From Acetatifactor sp. (lineage in GTDB: Bacteria > Bacillota > Clostridia > Lachnospirales > Lachnospiraceae), in NCBI GenBank assembly GCA_024693365.1, contig JAILLF010000010.1:124001-188000 (forward strand): a DNA stretch of 64,000 nt, read 5' to 3'. Positions 25,679-34,874 of the stretch are shown in pieces. The position numbers were made by a program, and so were the translations under genes. Below the pieces are notes generated by a model that made no database searches, had not been told where the DNA came from, and saw nothing but the letters and a program-made list of their open reading frames with translations. How positions within the stretch are numbered: the stretch's first letter is position 1; the number at the start of each line of letters is the position of its first letter.

Positions 25679-28363
25679 ATGCAAGGAAGCGAGTGGAAAA
25701 CAATGGGCGAAATGACCCCGATGATGACAAAATACATGGAGACCAAGCAGGAATACAAGGATTGTATTCTGTTCTATAGGCTGGGGGATTTCTATGAAAT
25801 GTTTTTTGACGATGCCCTGGTTGCCTCGAAGGAATTAGAGATCACCTTGACGGGGAAGGACTGCGGAATGGAGGAACGGGCGCCCATGTGCGGCGTGCCT
25901 TATCATGCAGTCGAGGGGTATCTGACTAAGCTTGTGAGCAGGGGCTATAAGGTGGCAATCTGTGAACAGGTGGAGGATCCCAAGCTTGCAAAGGGGTTGG
26001 TCAAGCGGGAAGTGATCCGCGTCGTGACGCCCGGAACCAACCTGAACATGCAATCCCTCGAGGAGTCCAGGAACAATTATTTGGTCTGTGTTGCCTATAC
26101 CTCCAACAAAATCGGTCTTTCCGTTGCAGACGTAACGACGGGAGATTATTATTTGACCGAGGTGGAAGACCTCAAAAAGCTTACGGACGAGCTCATGAAG
26201 TATGAGCCGACTGAGATTATCTGCAATGACGCTTTTTTGGTGAGCGGCATTGACGTGGGAGAGCTTCGGAACAGATTGCATGCGGTGATCAATCCCCTTG
26301 AGGCGCATGCCTTTGATGATGAGAGCTGCAAGAAGCTCCTTAGAAAGCATTTTAAGGTAAATACGTTGATTGGTCTCGGCATTGAGGATTTTCCGGTTGG
26401 TCTTGTGGCGGCCGGCGCCCTGTTATCCTATCTGTATGAGACGCAAAAGACGGACCTTAGTCATTTTAGACATCTGTATCCTTATCTGACCAATAAATTT
26501 ATGCTTCTCGACAGCTCAACAAGAAGGAACCTGGAGCTTACGGAGACGCTTCGTGAGAAACAAAAGCGCGGTTCGCTCCTTTGGGTGCTGGATAAGACGA
26601 AAACAGCGATGGGGGCAAGAATGCTACGTGGCTGGTTAGAACAGCCCCTGATCGACAAACAGGCGATGGAAGAGCGTCTTGACGCCGTGGAAGAGCTTTG
26701 CAAAAACAGCGTTTCGAGAGATGAGATCCGGGAATACCTGAACGCCGTTTACGATTTGGAGCGCCTGCTTGCCAGGATCACCTACAAAACCGCGAACCCA
26801 AGAGATCTGCTTGCTTTCAGAAACTCCTTGGAGATGTTGCCGCACGTCAAAACCGTTCTGGGGGAATTCCATTGCAAGGAACTTGCTGAATCGCATGAAG
26901 AATTGGACGGGCTGGAGGACGTTTATCAGCTGATTCTTCAGGCCATTGATGAGGATACGCCCATTACCATTCGCGAGGGCGGCATGATCCGCGACGGATT
27001 TGACGAGAACGTGGACCACTTAAGGAGTGCCAAAAGGGATGGTAAGCAGTGGCTTGCGGAGCTTGAGGAACAGGACCGCGAAAGAACCGGCATCAAGGGC
27101 CTAAAGATCAAATACAACAAAGTGTTTGGATACTATTTTGAGGTGACAAATTCCTATAAGGATCTTGTACCGGAGGATTATATCCGCAAGCAGACGCTGG
27201 CCAACGCAGAGCGTTACACGACGCCAAGGTTAAAGGAACTTGAGGACACGATCCTTAATGCGGAGGACAAGCTGCAGACGCTGGAATATGACATTTTCTG
27301 CCAGATCCGAGACAGTATCGCGATGGAGATTGACCGCATTCAGAGAACGGCGAAGGCCATAGCCAAGCTGGACGTTTTTTGTTCTCTTTCGTTGGTTGCA
27401 GAGAGAAACCGTTACGTTCGTCCAAAGTTAAACGAAAAGGGCGTGATCGACGTGAAAGACGGCCGGCATCCCGTCGTGGAACAAATGCTTTCCGGGGACT
27501 TGTTTGTTGCAAATGACACTTACCTTGACAACAATAAACACTGCATCAGCATTATTACCGGGCCAAACATGGCCGGCAAGTCAACCTACATGCGTCAGAG
27601 TGCCCTGATCGTTCTCATGGCTCAGATCGGATGCTTTGTTCCCGCAAGAAGCGCGGACATAGGCATCGTTGACAGGATCTTTACCAGAGTCGGTGCATCA
27701 GATGACTTGGCCAGCGGCCAATCCACGTTCATGGTGGAGATGAACGAAGTCGCAAACATCTTGCGGAATGCAACGCCTAACAGCTTGTTGATCCTGGATG
27801 AAATCGGAAGAGGGACGTCTACCTTTGACGGACTTTCCATTGCATGGGCCGTGATCGAGCACGTGAGCAACAAAAAGCTCCTTGGCGCAAAGACGCTTTT
27901 CGCAACTCATTATCATGAACTGACGGAACTGGAAGACAAGATGCATAATGTTAATAACTATTGCATTGCCGTGAAGGAGAGCGGTGACGACATCGTTTTT
28001 CTTAGAAAGATCATTAAGGGCGGCGCGGACAGAAGCTATGGAATCCAGGTGGCGAAGCTTGCAGGCGTTCCGGACATGGTGATCGACCGCGCGAAGGAAA
28101 TTGCGGAGCAGCTTTCCGACAATGACATTACGCAGAAGGTGCAAAGCATTGCGGTGGATACCAAGGCGGAAGGAAAGGCGAAAAAGCCCGTCACTTACGA
28201 TGAGATCGATCTTGGCCAGATGTCTTTGTTCGACACCGTAAAGGATGAGGACGTACTCAAGGAATTGATGGAAGTGGAAGTGACGACTTTGACTCCGCTG
28301 GATGCACTCAATACCTTGTATCGTCTGCAAAATAAGCTGAAAAATCGTTGGACGGGGAATTAA
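25679..28363 (+). CDS. mutS: DNA mismatch repair protein MutS
   Basis: Recognises base mismatches and small loops and recruits MutL. The 894-residue chain has the full MutS1 layout: mismatch-binding domain with the F-x-E-type motif (GDFYEMFFDDA, about residues 32-42), connector, lever and clamp. The ATPase follows, with GPNMAGKS (628-635), the ST signature SGQSTFMVEM, Walker B LLILDEIGRGTSTFDG and the TFATHYHELTEL switch. Near residue 847 QMSLF is a sliding-clamp-binding motif. ATG 25703 (MGEMTPMM) is an alternative start nearer to the family's usual N terminus. mutL follows 24 bases after the stop. Confidence 0.97.
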   Translation: MQGSEWKTMGEMTPMMTKYMETKQEYKDCILFYRLGDFYEMFFDDALVASKELEITLTGKDCGMEERAPMCGVPYHAVEGYLTKLVSRGYKVAICEQVEDPKLAKGLVKREVIRVVTPGTNLNMQSLEESRNNYLVCVAYTSNKIGLSVADVTTGDYYLTEVEDLKKLTDELMKYEPTEIICNDAFLVSGIDVGELRNRLHAVINPLEAHAFDDESCKKLLRKHFKVNTLIGLGIEDFPVGLVAAGALLSYLYETQKTDLSHFRHLYPYLTNKFMLLDSSTRRNLELTETLREKQKRGSLLWVLDKTKTAMGARMLRGWLEQPLIDKQAMEERLDAVEELCKNSVSRDEIREYLNAVYDLERLLARITYKTANPRDLLAFRNSLEMLPHVKTVLGEFHCKELAESHEELDGLEDVYQLILQAIDEDTPITIREGGMIRDGFDENVDHLRSAKRDGKQWLAELEEQDRERTGIKGLKIKYNKVFGYYFEVTNSYKDLVPEDYIRKQTLANAERYTTPRLKELEDTILNAEDKLQTLEYDIFCQIRDSIAMEIDRIQRTAKAIAKLDVFCSLSLVAERNRYVRPKLNEKGVIDVKDGRHPVVEQMLSGDLFVANDTYLDNNKHCISIITGPNMAGKSTYMRQSALIVLMAQIGCFVPARSADIGIVDRIFTRVGASDDLASGQSTFMVEMNEVANILRNATPNSLLILDEIGRGTSTFDGLSIAWAVIEHVSNKKLLGAKTLFATHYHELTELEDKMHNVNNYCIAVKESGDDIVFLRKIIKGGADRSYGIQVAKLAGVPDMVIDRAKEIAEQLSDNDITQKVQSIAVDTKAEGKAKKPVTYDEIDLGQMSLFDTVKDEDVLKELMEVEVTTLTPLDALNTLYRLQNKLKNRWTGN

Positions 28364-28387
28364 TCGTCCAAATGGGAGGGAGTGGAA

Positions 28388-30424
28388 ATGCCTGAGATTC
28401 ACGTTTTGGATTCTGAGACAATCGATAAGATTGCGGCAGGGGAAGTCGTGGAGCGTCCTTCAAGCGTGGTAAAGGAGCTCGTGGAGAATGCGCTGGATGC
28501 CGGTGCGGATGCAATCACCGTGGAGATAAAGGACGGCGGAATTAGTTTGATCCGCGTCACGGACAATGGCTGCGGGATGGAAAAGGATCAGGTGGAGAAA
28601 GCCTTCCTTCGTCACGCCACAAGCAAGATCGAAAAAGCAGAGGATCTCTCGAAAATTCACAGCCTGGGCTTTCGCGGAGAGGCACTTTCGAGCATCGCGG
28701 CCGTATCTCAGGTGGAAATGATTACGAAAACCGCAGGAACGCTTACTGGCGTCCGGTTTTGCATGGAGGGCGGCGTCGCGAAAGATTTGCAGGAGGTCGG
28801 TGCGCCCGAGGGTACGACGTTTCTGGTACGGAATTTGTTTTATAACGTTCCCGTACGGAAGAAATTCTTGAAGCAACCACCGACGGAAGGCGGTTACGTT
28901 ACGGATCTGATGGAGCATTTGGCGCTGTCCAGGCCGGACGTTTCATTTCAATTTGTCATTGGAAGCCAAACCAGGTTTCACACCTCGGGAAACGGGGATC
29001 TGAGGGAGGTGATCTACCGGATTTACGGCAGGGAGATCGCCAATGCCTTGGTTCCTATCCAGCATGAGGAAGGCGGGCTCAAGGTTGAGGGATATCTTGG
29101 GAAGCCAATTCTTGTCCGGTCAAACAGGAATTTCGAGATATATTACGTAAATGGACGCTTTATCAGAAGTACCATTGTCGCCAAAGCGATAGAAGAAGGA
29201 TATAAAGAGTATTTGATGCAGCATAAGTTTCCTTTTTGCGTGTTGCATTTCACCATGGACGTCGAAAGCGTCGACGTGAATGTGCATCCCACGAAAATGG
29301 ACGTAAGGTTTTCAGATAATTTCATGATTACGGATTTCATTGCCACCTCCGTGAAGGACGTGTTGGTACACAAGGAAATGATTCCTCAGGACCGGCTGAC
29401 CGATGAGAAAGAGATCCTAAAGGAGGATCGGAAGCACAGGGAGCAAATGAATAAAGTTCCCGTAGCGGAACCTTTCGAACGGGTTCGGAAAAAAGAGGAC
29501 TACGTTCGTGAGGAAACGGAGTATCTAAAGGAGAAACCGAAGCGGGACGCCTTTCAGAACAGTCCCGTTTGGGACCGCATAAGAACTGTCGTTACTCCTG
29601 CAAGCCATCCCGAGCAGGATGATTTCTTTACGGAGACTTCGGAGATTCCGGCAGACGAGAAAAAGTCGCCGGAAGAGGAAAGGACAAAGCAAGAATTCGC
29701 GTTGGCGGAAGAACTGCCAAAGCAAGAGAACGCTCTGTCAGAAGAAACGTCAAAGCCGGAAATCACATTGGCGGAAGTGACATTGCCGGAAGAAAAGCCC
29801 AAGCAATTGGACTTGTTTGAGGAAAAGATACTTACGGCGAGCAAGAAATCGGAGTATCGGTTGATTGGCCAGGTATTTGAAACCTATTGGATGTTTCAGT
29901 ATCAAGATAAGTTATGCATTCTGGATCAGCATGCCGCTCATGAAAAAGTAAAATATGAGCGATTCATGAAGCGGTACCATGAAAAAGACGTTCTGTCTCA
30001 GATTCTGTTTCCGCCTGTAATCGTAAGCCTTTCCGGACAGGAAGAGGTGGTTTTAAAGGAGTGTCTGGGCGCATTTGAACGCATGGGCTTTGAGATTGAA
30101 GAGTTTGGTGGAAATGAATATGCACTCCGAAGTGTTCCCGTGGATCTCTATGGATGCGGCGAGCGGGAAATGTTCCTTGCCATCCTGGATGAATTGGAAG
30201 CGGGTGTCAGCAAGCAGAGTCCCCAGGTGGTTGAGGAAAGGATCGCGACAATGGCATGTAAGGCTGCAGTCAAGGGAAATAACAGGCTCAGCTTTGAAGA
30301 GGCGGATCAGTTGATCGAAGAGTTGCTCACCTTGGACAATCCCTATAATTGTCCTCACGGAAGGCCCACGATCATTACGATTTCAAAATACGAGATGGAA
30401 AAGAAGTTTAAGAGAATTGTTTAG
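28388..30424 (+). CDS. mutL: DNA mismatch repair protein MutL with endonuclease motif
   Basis: GHKL-ATPase/endonuclease that nicks the new strand in organisms lacking MutH. N-terminal ATPase: ELVENALDAGADAI, DNGCGM and GFRGEALSSIAAV. A charged linker of about 130 residues runs from residue 335 and contains Glu/Lys/Pro-rich imperfect repeats, ending in QLDLF (473-477), which matches a beta-clamp-binding motif. The C-terminal endonuclease domain carries D513-QHAAHE-KVKYE and the ACKAAVKGN and CPHGRPT metal-site motifs. ATG 28388 has GGGAGG 7 bases upstream; GTG 28382 is less likely. It is co-transcribed with mutS and miaA. Confidence 0.97.
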   Translation: MPEIHVLDSETIDKIAAGEVVERPSSVVKELVENALDAGADAITVEIKDGGISLIRVTDNGCGMEKDQVEKAFLRHATSKIEKAEDLSKIHSLGFRGEALSSIAAVSQVEMITKTAGTLTGVRFCMEGGVAKDLQEVGAPEGTTFLVRNLFYNVPVRKKFLKQPPTEGGYVTDLMEHLALSRPDVSFQFVIGSQTRFHTSGNGDLREVIYRIYGREIANALVPIQHEEGGLKVEGYLGKPILVRSNRNFEIYYVNGRFIRSTIVAKAIEEGYKEYLMQHKFPFCVLHFTMDVESVDVNVHPTKMDVRFSDNFMITDFIATSVKDVLVHKEMIPQDRLTDEKEILKEDRKHREQMNKVPVAEPFERVRKKEDYVREETEYLKEKPKRDAFQNSPVWDRIRTVVTPASHPEQDDFFTETSEIPADEKKSPEEERTKQEFALAEELPKQENALSEETSKPEITLAEVTLPEEKPKQLDLFEEKILTASKKSEYRLIGQVFETYWMFQYQDKLCILDQHAAHEKVKYERFMKRYHEKDVLSQILFPPVIVSLSGQEEVVLKECLGAFERMGFEIEEFGGNEYALRSVPVDLYGCGEREMFLAILDELEAGVSKQSPQVVEERIATMACKAAVKGNNRLSFEEADQLIEELLTLDNPYNCPHGRPTIITISKYEMEKKFKRIV

Positions 30425-30433
30425 GGAGTTTGC

Positions 30434-31420
30434 ATGGAACAATTACTTTCGGAAATGCAAAAACCAGAGGGCAGGGAGCTGCCGCCCATGGTCATACTGT
30501 CCGGACCAACCGGCGTTGGCAAGACAAAGCTGTCCATCAGGCTTGCCAAGGCGATTGACGGAGAGATCATTTCGGCAGATTCCGCCCAGGTCTATGAATA
30601 CATGGACGTTGGCTCGGCAAAAATCTTGCCGGAGGAAATGCAGGGCATTCCGCATCACCTGATCAACGTATTAAAGCCTTGGGAAGACTTTAACGTGGTT
30701 ACGTTTCAAAAGCTCTGCAAGGATGCACTTCGTATGATCTATGACCGCGGAAGGATTCCCATCGTTGTCGGGGGAACGGGCTTCTACGTGCAGGCGCTTC
30801 TTCGTGACATTGATTTCACCGAGAATGAAGAGAATGGCGAATATCGGAAAACGTTAGAGGAAAAGGCCAGGGCGGAGGGCGCACAAGCGCTTCACGAGAT
30901 GCTTAGGGCGGTAGATCCTGTTTCCGCAGAGGCGATCCACGCAAATAACGTAAAGCGTACCATACGGGCTTTGGAATTTTACCAGTTGACGAAAACGCCC
31001 ATCTCGGCGCATAATGAGACGGAGCGCCTTCGGAAAAGGGCTTATCGTTGTTGCTATTTTGTGCTGAACGACCTTCGGGAAAAGCTTTATGAAAAGATCG
31101 AGCTTCGCGTCGATGAAATGATCCAAAACGGGCTGGTCGACGAGGTGAGGCATCTGCGTGAGATGGGTTGCGAAAGGGGCATGACTTCCATGCAGGCCTT
31201 GGGATATAAAGAGATCTTGGATTATCTTTCAGGCGAATGCACTTTAGCGGATGCGATCACGCAGATCAAGCTTTCCACAAGACATTTTGCAAAGCGTCAG
31301 CTCACCTGGTTTCGAAGGGAAGAGGACGTGATCTGGCTGAATAAACAGGACTTTGGCTATGACGAGGACAAGATCCTCGGGAAAATGCTGTCTGACCTTA
31401 GAAGGGAAGGCATCATATAA
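30434..31420 (+). CDS. miaA: tRNA dimethylallyltransferase
   Basis: Transfers an isopentenyl group from dimethylallyl diphosphate to adenosine-37 of tRNAs reading UNN codons, supplying the substrate of MiaB. The 328-residue chain has a P-loop GPTGVGKTKLSIRLA (about residues 25-39), SADSAQVYEYMDVGSAK with the catalytic Asp, GIPHHLIN, VVGGTGFYVQALL and the C-terminal KLSTRHFAKRQLTWFRR. GGAG lies upstream, and it starts 9 bases after mutL. The mutS-mutL-miaA order is a common conserved operon. Confidence 0.97.
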   Translation: MEQLLSEMQKPEGRELPPMVILSGPTGVGKTKLSIRLAKAIDGEIISADSAQVYEYMDVGSAKILPEEMQGIPHHLINVLKPWEDFNVVTFQKLCKDALRMIYDRGRIPIVVGGTGFYVQALLRDIDFTENEENGEYRKTLEEKARAEGAQALHEMLRAVDPVSAEAIHANNVKRTIRALEFYQLTKTPISAHNETERLRKRAYRCCYFVLNDLREKLYEKIELRVDEMIQNGLVDEVRHLREMGCERGMTSMQALGYKEILDYLSGECTLADAITQIKLSTRHFAKRQLTWFRREEDVIWLNKQDFGYDEDKILGKMLSDLRREGII

Positions 31421-31442
31421 TAACGGAAAGTAGGTAGATGAC

Positions 31443-32726
31443 ATGTTGGGGACAAAGGAAGCTTTTTTGTCCATGGGAATTTCAAAAGAGGTTTATGATT
31501 TTGGCAATTCCGTTTTGGAAGGATTGAAGGATCGTTTTGATCAGATCGATCAGGTTGCCGAGATCAATCAATTAAAGGTGTTGGGCGCCATGCAAAAGCA
31601 CCAGGTCAGCGAGGCGTGCCTCTTGGGGACGACGGGATATGGCTATAATGACATCGGAAGGGATGCGCTGGAAGCAGTTTACGCTTCCGTATTTCATACG
31701 GAGGATGCGCTGGTCAGGCCGCAGATCACTTGCGGAACGCATGCGCTTGCACTGGCTCTCATGAGTAACTTAAGGCCTGGCGATGAACTTTTGTCTCCCG
31801 TTGGAAAACCTTATGACACGTTGGAAGAAGTGATCGGCATAAGACCTTCCAAGGGAAGTCTTGCAGAATACGGCGTTTCCTATCGCCAGGTGGATCTGCT
31901 CCCGGACGGAAGCTTTGATTTTGATGGGATCCGTAAAGCCATCAATGAAAAGACGAAGCTTGTGACCATTCAGAGGTCAAAGGGCTATCAGACGAGGCCA
32001 ACGCTTTCCGTGGCAAGGATCGGCGAGTTGATCGCCTTTATCAAGTCCATAAAAAGCGACGTGCTTTGCATGGTGGATAATTGCTACGGTGAATTTGTGG
32101 AGACCATGGAGCCTTCCGACGTCGGGGCGGACATGGTAGTCGGGTCTCTGATCAAGAATCCGGGCGGAGGGCTTGCTCCGATCGGAGGATATATCGCCGG
32201 GAAAAAGGAGTGCGTCGAGAATGCGGCATATCGCCTTACAAGTCCGGGACTGGGGAAAGAGGTTGGCGCTTCCCTGGGGATCCTGCCGCAGTTTTATCAA
32301 GGATTATTCCTTGCTCCCACGGTTACGGCCAGCGCGTTAAAGGGAGCAATCTTTGCGGCTAATCTGTATGAAAAATTAGGCTTTCCCGTGATCCCGAACG
32401 GCTCGGAGAGCAGACATGACATTATACAGGCAGTGACCTTTGGGAAGCCCGAAGGCGTAATTGCCTTCTGTGAGGGCATACAGGCCGCCGCGCCGGTTGA
32501 CAGCCACGTAACGCCAGAGCCTTGGGACATGCCGGGCTATGACGCAAAGGTGATCATGGCAGCCGGAGCCTTTGTTTCGGGTTCATCCATTGAGCTTTCC
32601 GCTGACGGTCCCATTAAGGAGCCTTATGCCGTATATTTTCAGGGCGGTCTTACCTGGCCGCATGCGAAATACGGAATCTTAAAGACTCTTGAAAGCTTGA
32701 AGTCGAAGGGCCTCATCGAGCTGTGA
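31443..32726 (+). CDS. PLP-dependent lyase of the methionine gamma-lyase/aluminium-resistance family
   Basis: A 427-residue fold-type I PLP enzyme of the family often annotated as aluminium resistance protein, found beside miaA in many Firmicutes. Conserved blocks: LLGTTGYGYNDIGRD, QITCGTHALALALMSNLRPGDELL, VTIQRSKGYQTRPTL and CMVDNCYGEFVE (Asp contacting the PLP pyridine). MVVGSLIKNPGGGLAPIGGYIAG carries the likely Schiff-base lysine, and the C terminus reads GGLTWPHAKYGI. The true reaction in vivo is not established; sulfur amino acid cleavage is the usual suggestion. It starts 22 bases after miaA, in the same operon. Confidence 0.88.
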   Translation: MLGTKEAFLSMGISKEVYDFGNSVLEGLKDRFDQIDQVAEINQLKVLGAMQKHQVSEACLLGTTGYGYNDIGRDALEAVYASVFHTEDALVRPQITCGTHALALALMSNLRPGDELLSPVGKPYDTLEEVIGIRPSKGSLAEYGVSYRQVDLLPDGSFDFDGIRKAINEKTKLVTIQRSKGYQTRPTLSVARIGELIAFIKSIKSDVLCMVDNCYGEFVETMEPSDVGADMVVGSLIKNPGGGLAPIGGYIAGKKECVENAAYRLTSPGLGKEVGASLGILPQFYQGLFLAPTVTASALKGAIFAANLYEKLGFPVIPNGSESRHDIIQAVTFGKPEGVIAFCEGIQAAAPVDSHVTPEPWDMPGYDAKVIMAAGAFVSGSSIELSADGPIKEPYAVYFQGGLTWPHAKYGILKTLESLKSKGLIEL

Positions 32727-32841
32727 GAATGACGCGGCACGTCGAATTTTCGCGAAAAAAAGAATATGAATTTTGTATACTTCTGTTTTAATTTGTGTTA
32801 CCATATAGAAGTGTGGGATAAATGGAAGTGGGGGTACGGTT

Positions 32842-33081
32842 TTGAAAAAAACGAATTGGTTACTGGTCTTTTTGATCTTGATCGGTTTTGTGGTAGGAGG
32901 TCTGATCGGTTCCTACTTTCAAAACACGTTCTTGAATTACGGGCAGTCTTTTGGACTGGATACTCCTGTTGTTCTTAATCTGGGATTTCTTGTTCTCACG
33001 TTTGGCTTGAACATTCACATTACCATTGCCTGCGTGATCGGCGTCGTAATCGCCCTGGTGGCATGGCGCTTTATGAAATAA
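32842..33081 (+). CDS. DUF4321-type small membrane protein
   Basis: A 79-residue protein with two hydrophobic helices: about residues 4-25 (WLLVFLILIGFVVGGLIGSYF) and 40-75 (LNLGFLVLTFGLNIHITIACVIGVVIALVAW), with a short extracytoplasmic loop. It starts with TTG 32842; GTGGGGG lies about 7 bases upstream. Small proteins of this kind sit before radC-mreB in many Clostridia and are annotated DUF4321; the function is unknown. Its position suggests a link with the shape and division operon that follows. Confidence 0.75.
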   Translation: MKKTNWLLVFLILIGFVVGGLIGSYFQNTFLNYGQSFGLDTPVVLNLGFLVLTFGLNIHITIACVIGVVIALVAWRFMK

Positions 33082-33129
33082 GAAGCACAGGGTTGTTTGC
33101 TTGCTTTCCGGAAGGTGGAAAGGAGCAAA

Positions 33130-33825
33130 ATGAAAGAAATTGAGAATCCGTTAGTTTTGCAGGAGCTCCCTTACGAAAAGTTCCTGCGGTTTGGCCCGGA
33201 GAGTCTTACGGAGGCCGAACTGTTGGCGATTATCCTTCGTACGGGAACGCATGACAGGTCCGCGCTGGAATTGGCAAGAGAGGTGTTGGCCCTTGGGAAA
33301 TATCCGCGGACGGGTCTTTTGGGATTGCATGACGTTCGTCTTGAAGAACTCATGAAAGTAAAGGGGATTGGCCAGGTAAAGGCCGTAAAGCTAAAGAGCT
33401 TAACGGAATTGGCCATGAGGATCTCAGCCTCCGTTGCGGAGCAGGGGATCAACGTCAAAGAACCATGCACCGTCGCTGCATATTTCATGGAGAAACTGCG
33501 ACACCGGAAAACGGAATGCGTGTATCTTGTAAGCCTTGATGCAAAAGGGCTGATCCTGGAGGAAAAACGGCTGTCGGAAGGAAGCGTAAACTTTTCGTTA
33601 ATCTGTCCCAGGGACTTGTTCCTCTCAGCATTAAAGGCACAGGCGGTCAACGTCATCTTATTACATAATCATCCAAGCGGGGATCCTGCGCCAAGCCAGG
33701 CAGACTTGGAAGTGACGGAGAGGATTGCGCGTCTTGGAATGGAGCTTGGCATTCCTCTGTTGGATCACGTGATCATTGGAGATCAAAAATATTACAGCTT
33801 TCGACAGGAAGGCATACTTACGTAA
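33130..33825 (+). CDS. radC: RadC/JAB-domain protein
   Basis: A 231-residue protein with a helix-hairpin-helix region (GLHDVRLEELMKVKGIGQVKAVKLK, residues about 65-92) and a C-terminal JAB/MPN metalloprotease-like domain (about 110-230). The metal site is intact: a glutamate upstream and HNHPSGDPAPSQADLEVT. Despite the name, a role in DNA repair is not established. ATG 33130 is chosen for the AAAGGAG just upstream. It precedes mreB by 38 bases, the standard gene order in Clostridia and Bacilli. Confidence 0.94.
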   Translation: MKEIENPLVLQELPYEKFLRFGPESLTEAELLAIILRTGTHDRSALELAREVLALGKYPRTGLLGLHDVRLEELMKVKGIGQVKAVKLKSLTELAMRISASVAEQGINVKEPCTVAAYFMEKLRHRKTECVYLVSLDAKGLILEEKRLSEGSVNFSLICPRDLFLSALKAQAVNVILLHNHPSGDPAPSQADLEVTERIARLGMELGIPLLDHVIIGDQKYYSFRQEGILT

Positions 33826-33863
33826 ATAAAGTACGATTGGATAATGGAAAGGAGCATGGAACA

Positions 33864-34874
33864 TTGGTTTTTAATGCATTTGGTATCGATCTGGGTACTA
33901 ACAACATCAAAATCTATGACAGGAATGAGGACAAGGTAGTCATCGAGAAGAACATGATCGCCGTGGAGAACAAAAGTACGCTTTTTGCATACGGCAACTC
34001 CGCGTTTGAAATGTATGAAAAGGCACCGGGAAACATTCAGATCTCTTATCCCTTGTCCAATGGCGTCATTGCGGACATCAAGAACATGGAGACGCTGATC
34101 AAATACTTTATTGGCGATCTGCAAAAAGGCTCCTACAGACCTTCAGATTTCTACGTGGCAGTTCCCACGGACGTGACGGAGGTTGAGAAGAGGGCATTCT
34201 ATGATCTTGTTAAGGATGCGGGCGTTAAGGCGAAAAAGATCATGGTGGTGGAGAAGGCCGTTGCCGATGCTCTGGGACAGGACGTTGACGTAAAAAATTC
34301 CCAAGGCGTTATCGTGGTCAACGTTGGATATGAGACGACGGAGATTTCGATTCTTTCGCTTGGCGGCATCGTTCTCAGCAGGTTGATCAAGGTTGGCGGC
34401 ATGAAATTTGACGAAGCCATCCGAAATGCCGTTAGAAAGGAATTTTCGCTGATCATCGGTGGCAAGACCGCAGAAAACATAAAGATCAACCTGAAAAAGC
34501 TGGAGGAAAATGAAGAGGGTGCCGTTGTTTACGGACGCGACATCGTGACCGGGCTTCCCGTGGAGCGTACCATTCCCACCAAGCTTGTCGTGGATTCCAT
34601 GGAAGAGCACTTCAACACTATTGTTGATAACGTGAAGGTGATTCTTGAGAGAACCCCGCCTGAGCTTGCCGCTGACATCTTCCGCAAGGGAATCTATCTT
34701 TCCGGCGGCGCTTCCCAGGTAAATCATTTGGCAGAGCGTCTTGGAAGCGGAACGGGACTTAAGGTGAATCTGGCAGAGGAGCCCGTGGCAAGCGTTGCAC
34801 TTGGCCTTGCAAAGATCATCAAGGAAGACAATTACAAAACGGTAGCTTACGCAATCGAAGGGATGAGTAGATGA
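33864..34874 (+). CDS. mreB: Rod-shape-determining actin homologue MreB
   Basis: Bacterial actin that organises lateral wall synthesis under the membrane. Phosphate-binding and nucleotide loops are visible: FGIDLGTNNIKIYDRNE at the N terminus, VVNVGYETTEISILSLGG and YLSGGASQVNHLAERLG. I choose TTG 33864, because AAAGGAG lies 9 bases upstream and the protein then starts MVFNAFGIDLGT like relatives; a start at 33837 would begin upstream of that site. The 336-residue length is normal. It overlaps mreC by 4 bases. Confidence 0.96.
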   Translation: MVFNAFGIDLGTNNIKIYDRNEDKVVIEKNMIAVENKSTLFAYGNSAFEMYEKAPGNIQISYPLSNGVIADIKNMETLIKYFIGDLQKGSYRPSDFYVAVPTDVTEVEKRAFYDLVKDAGVKAKKIMVVEKAVADALGQDVDVKNSQGVIVVNVGYETTEISILSLGGIVLSRLIKVGGMKFDEAIRNAVRKEFSLIIGGKTAENIKINLKKLEENEEGAVVYGRDIVTGLPVERTIPTKLVVDSMEEHFNTIVDNVKVILERTPPELAADIFRKGIYLSGGASQVNHLAERLGSGTGLKVNLAEEPVASVALGLAKIIKEDNYKTVAYAIEGMSR

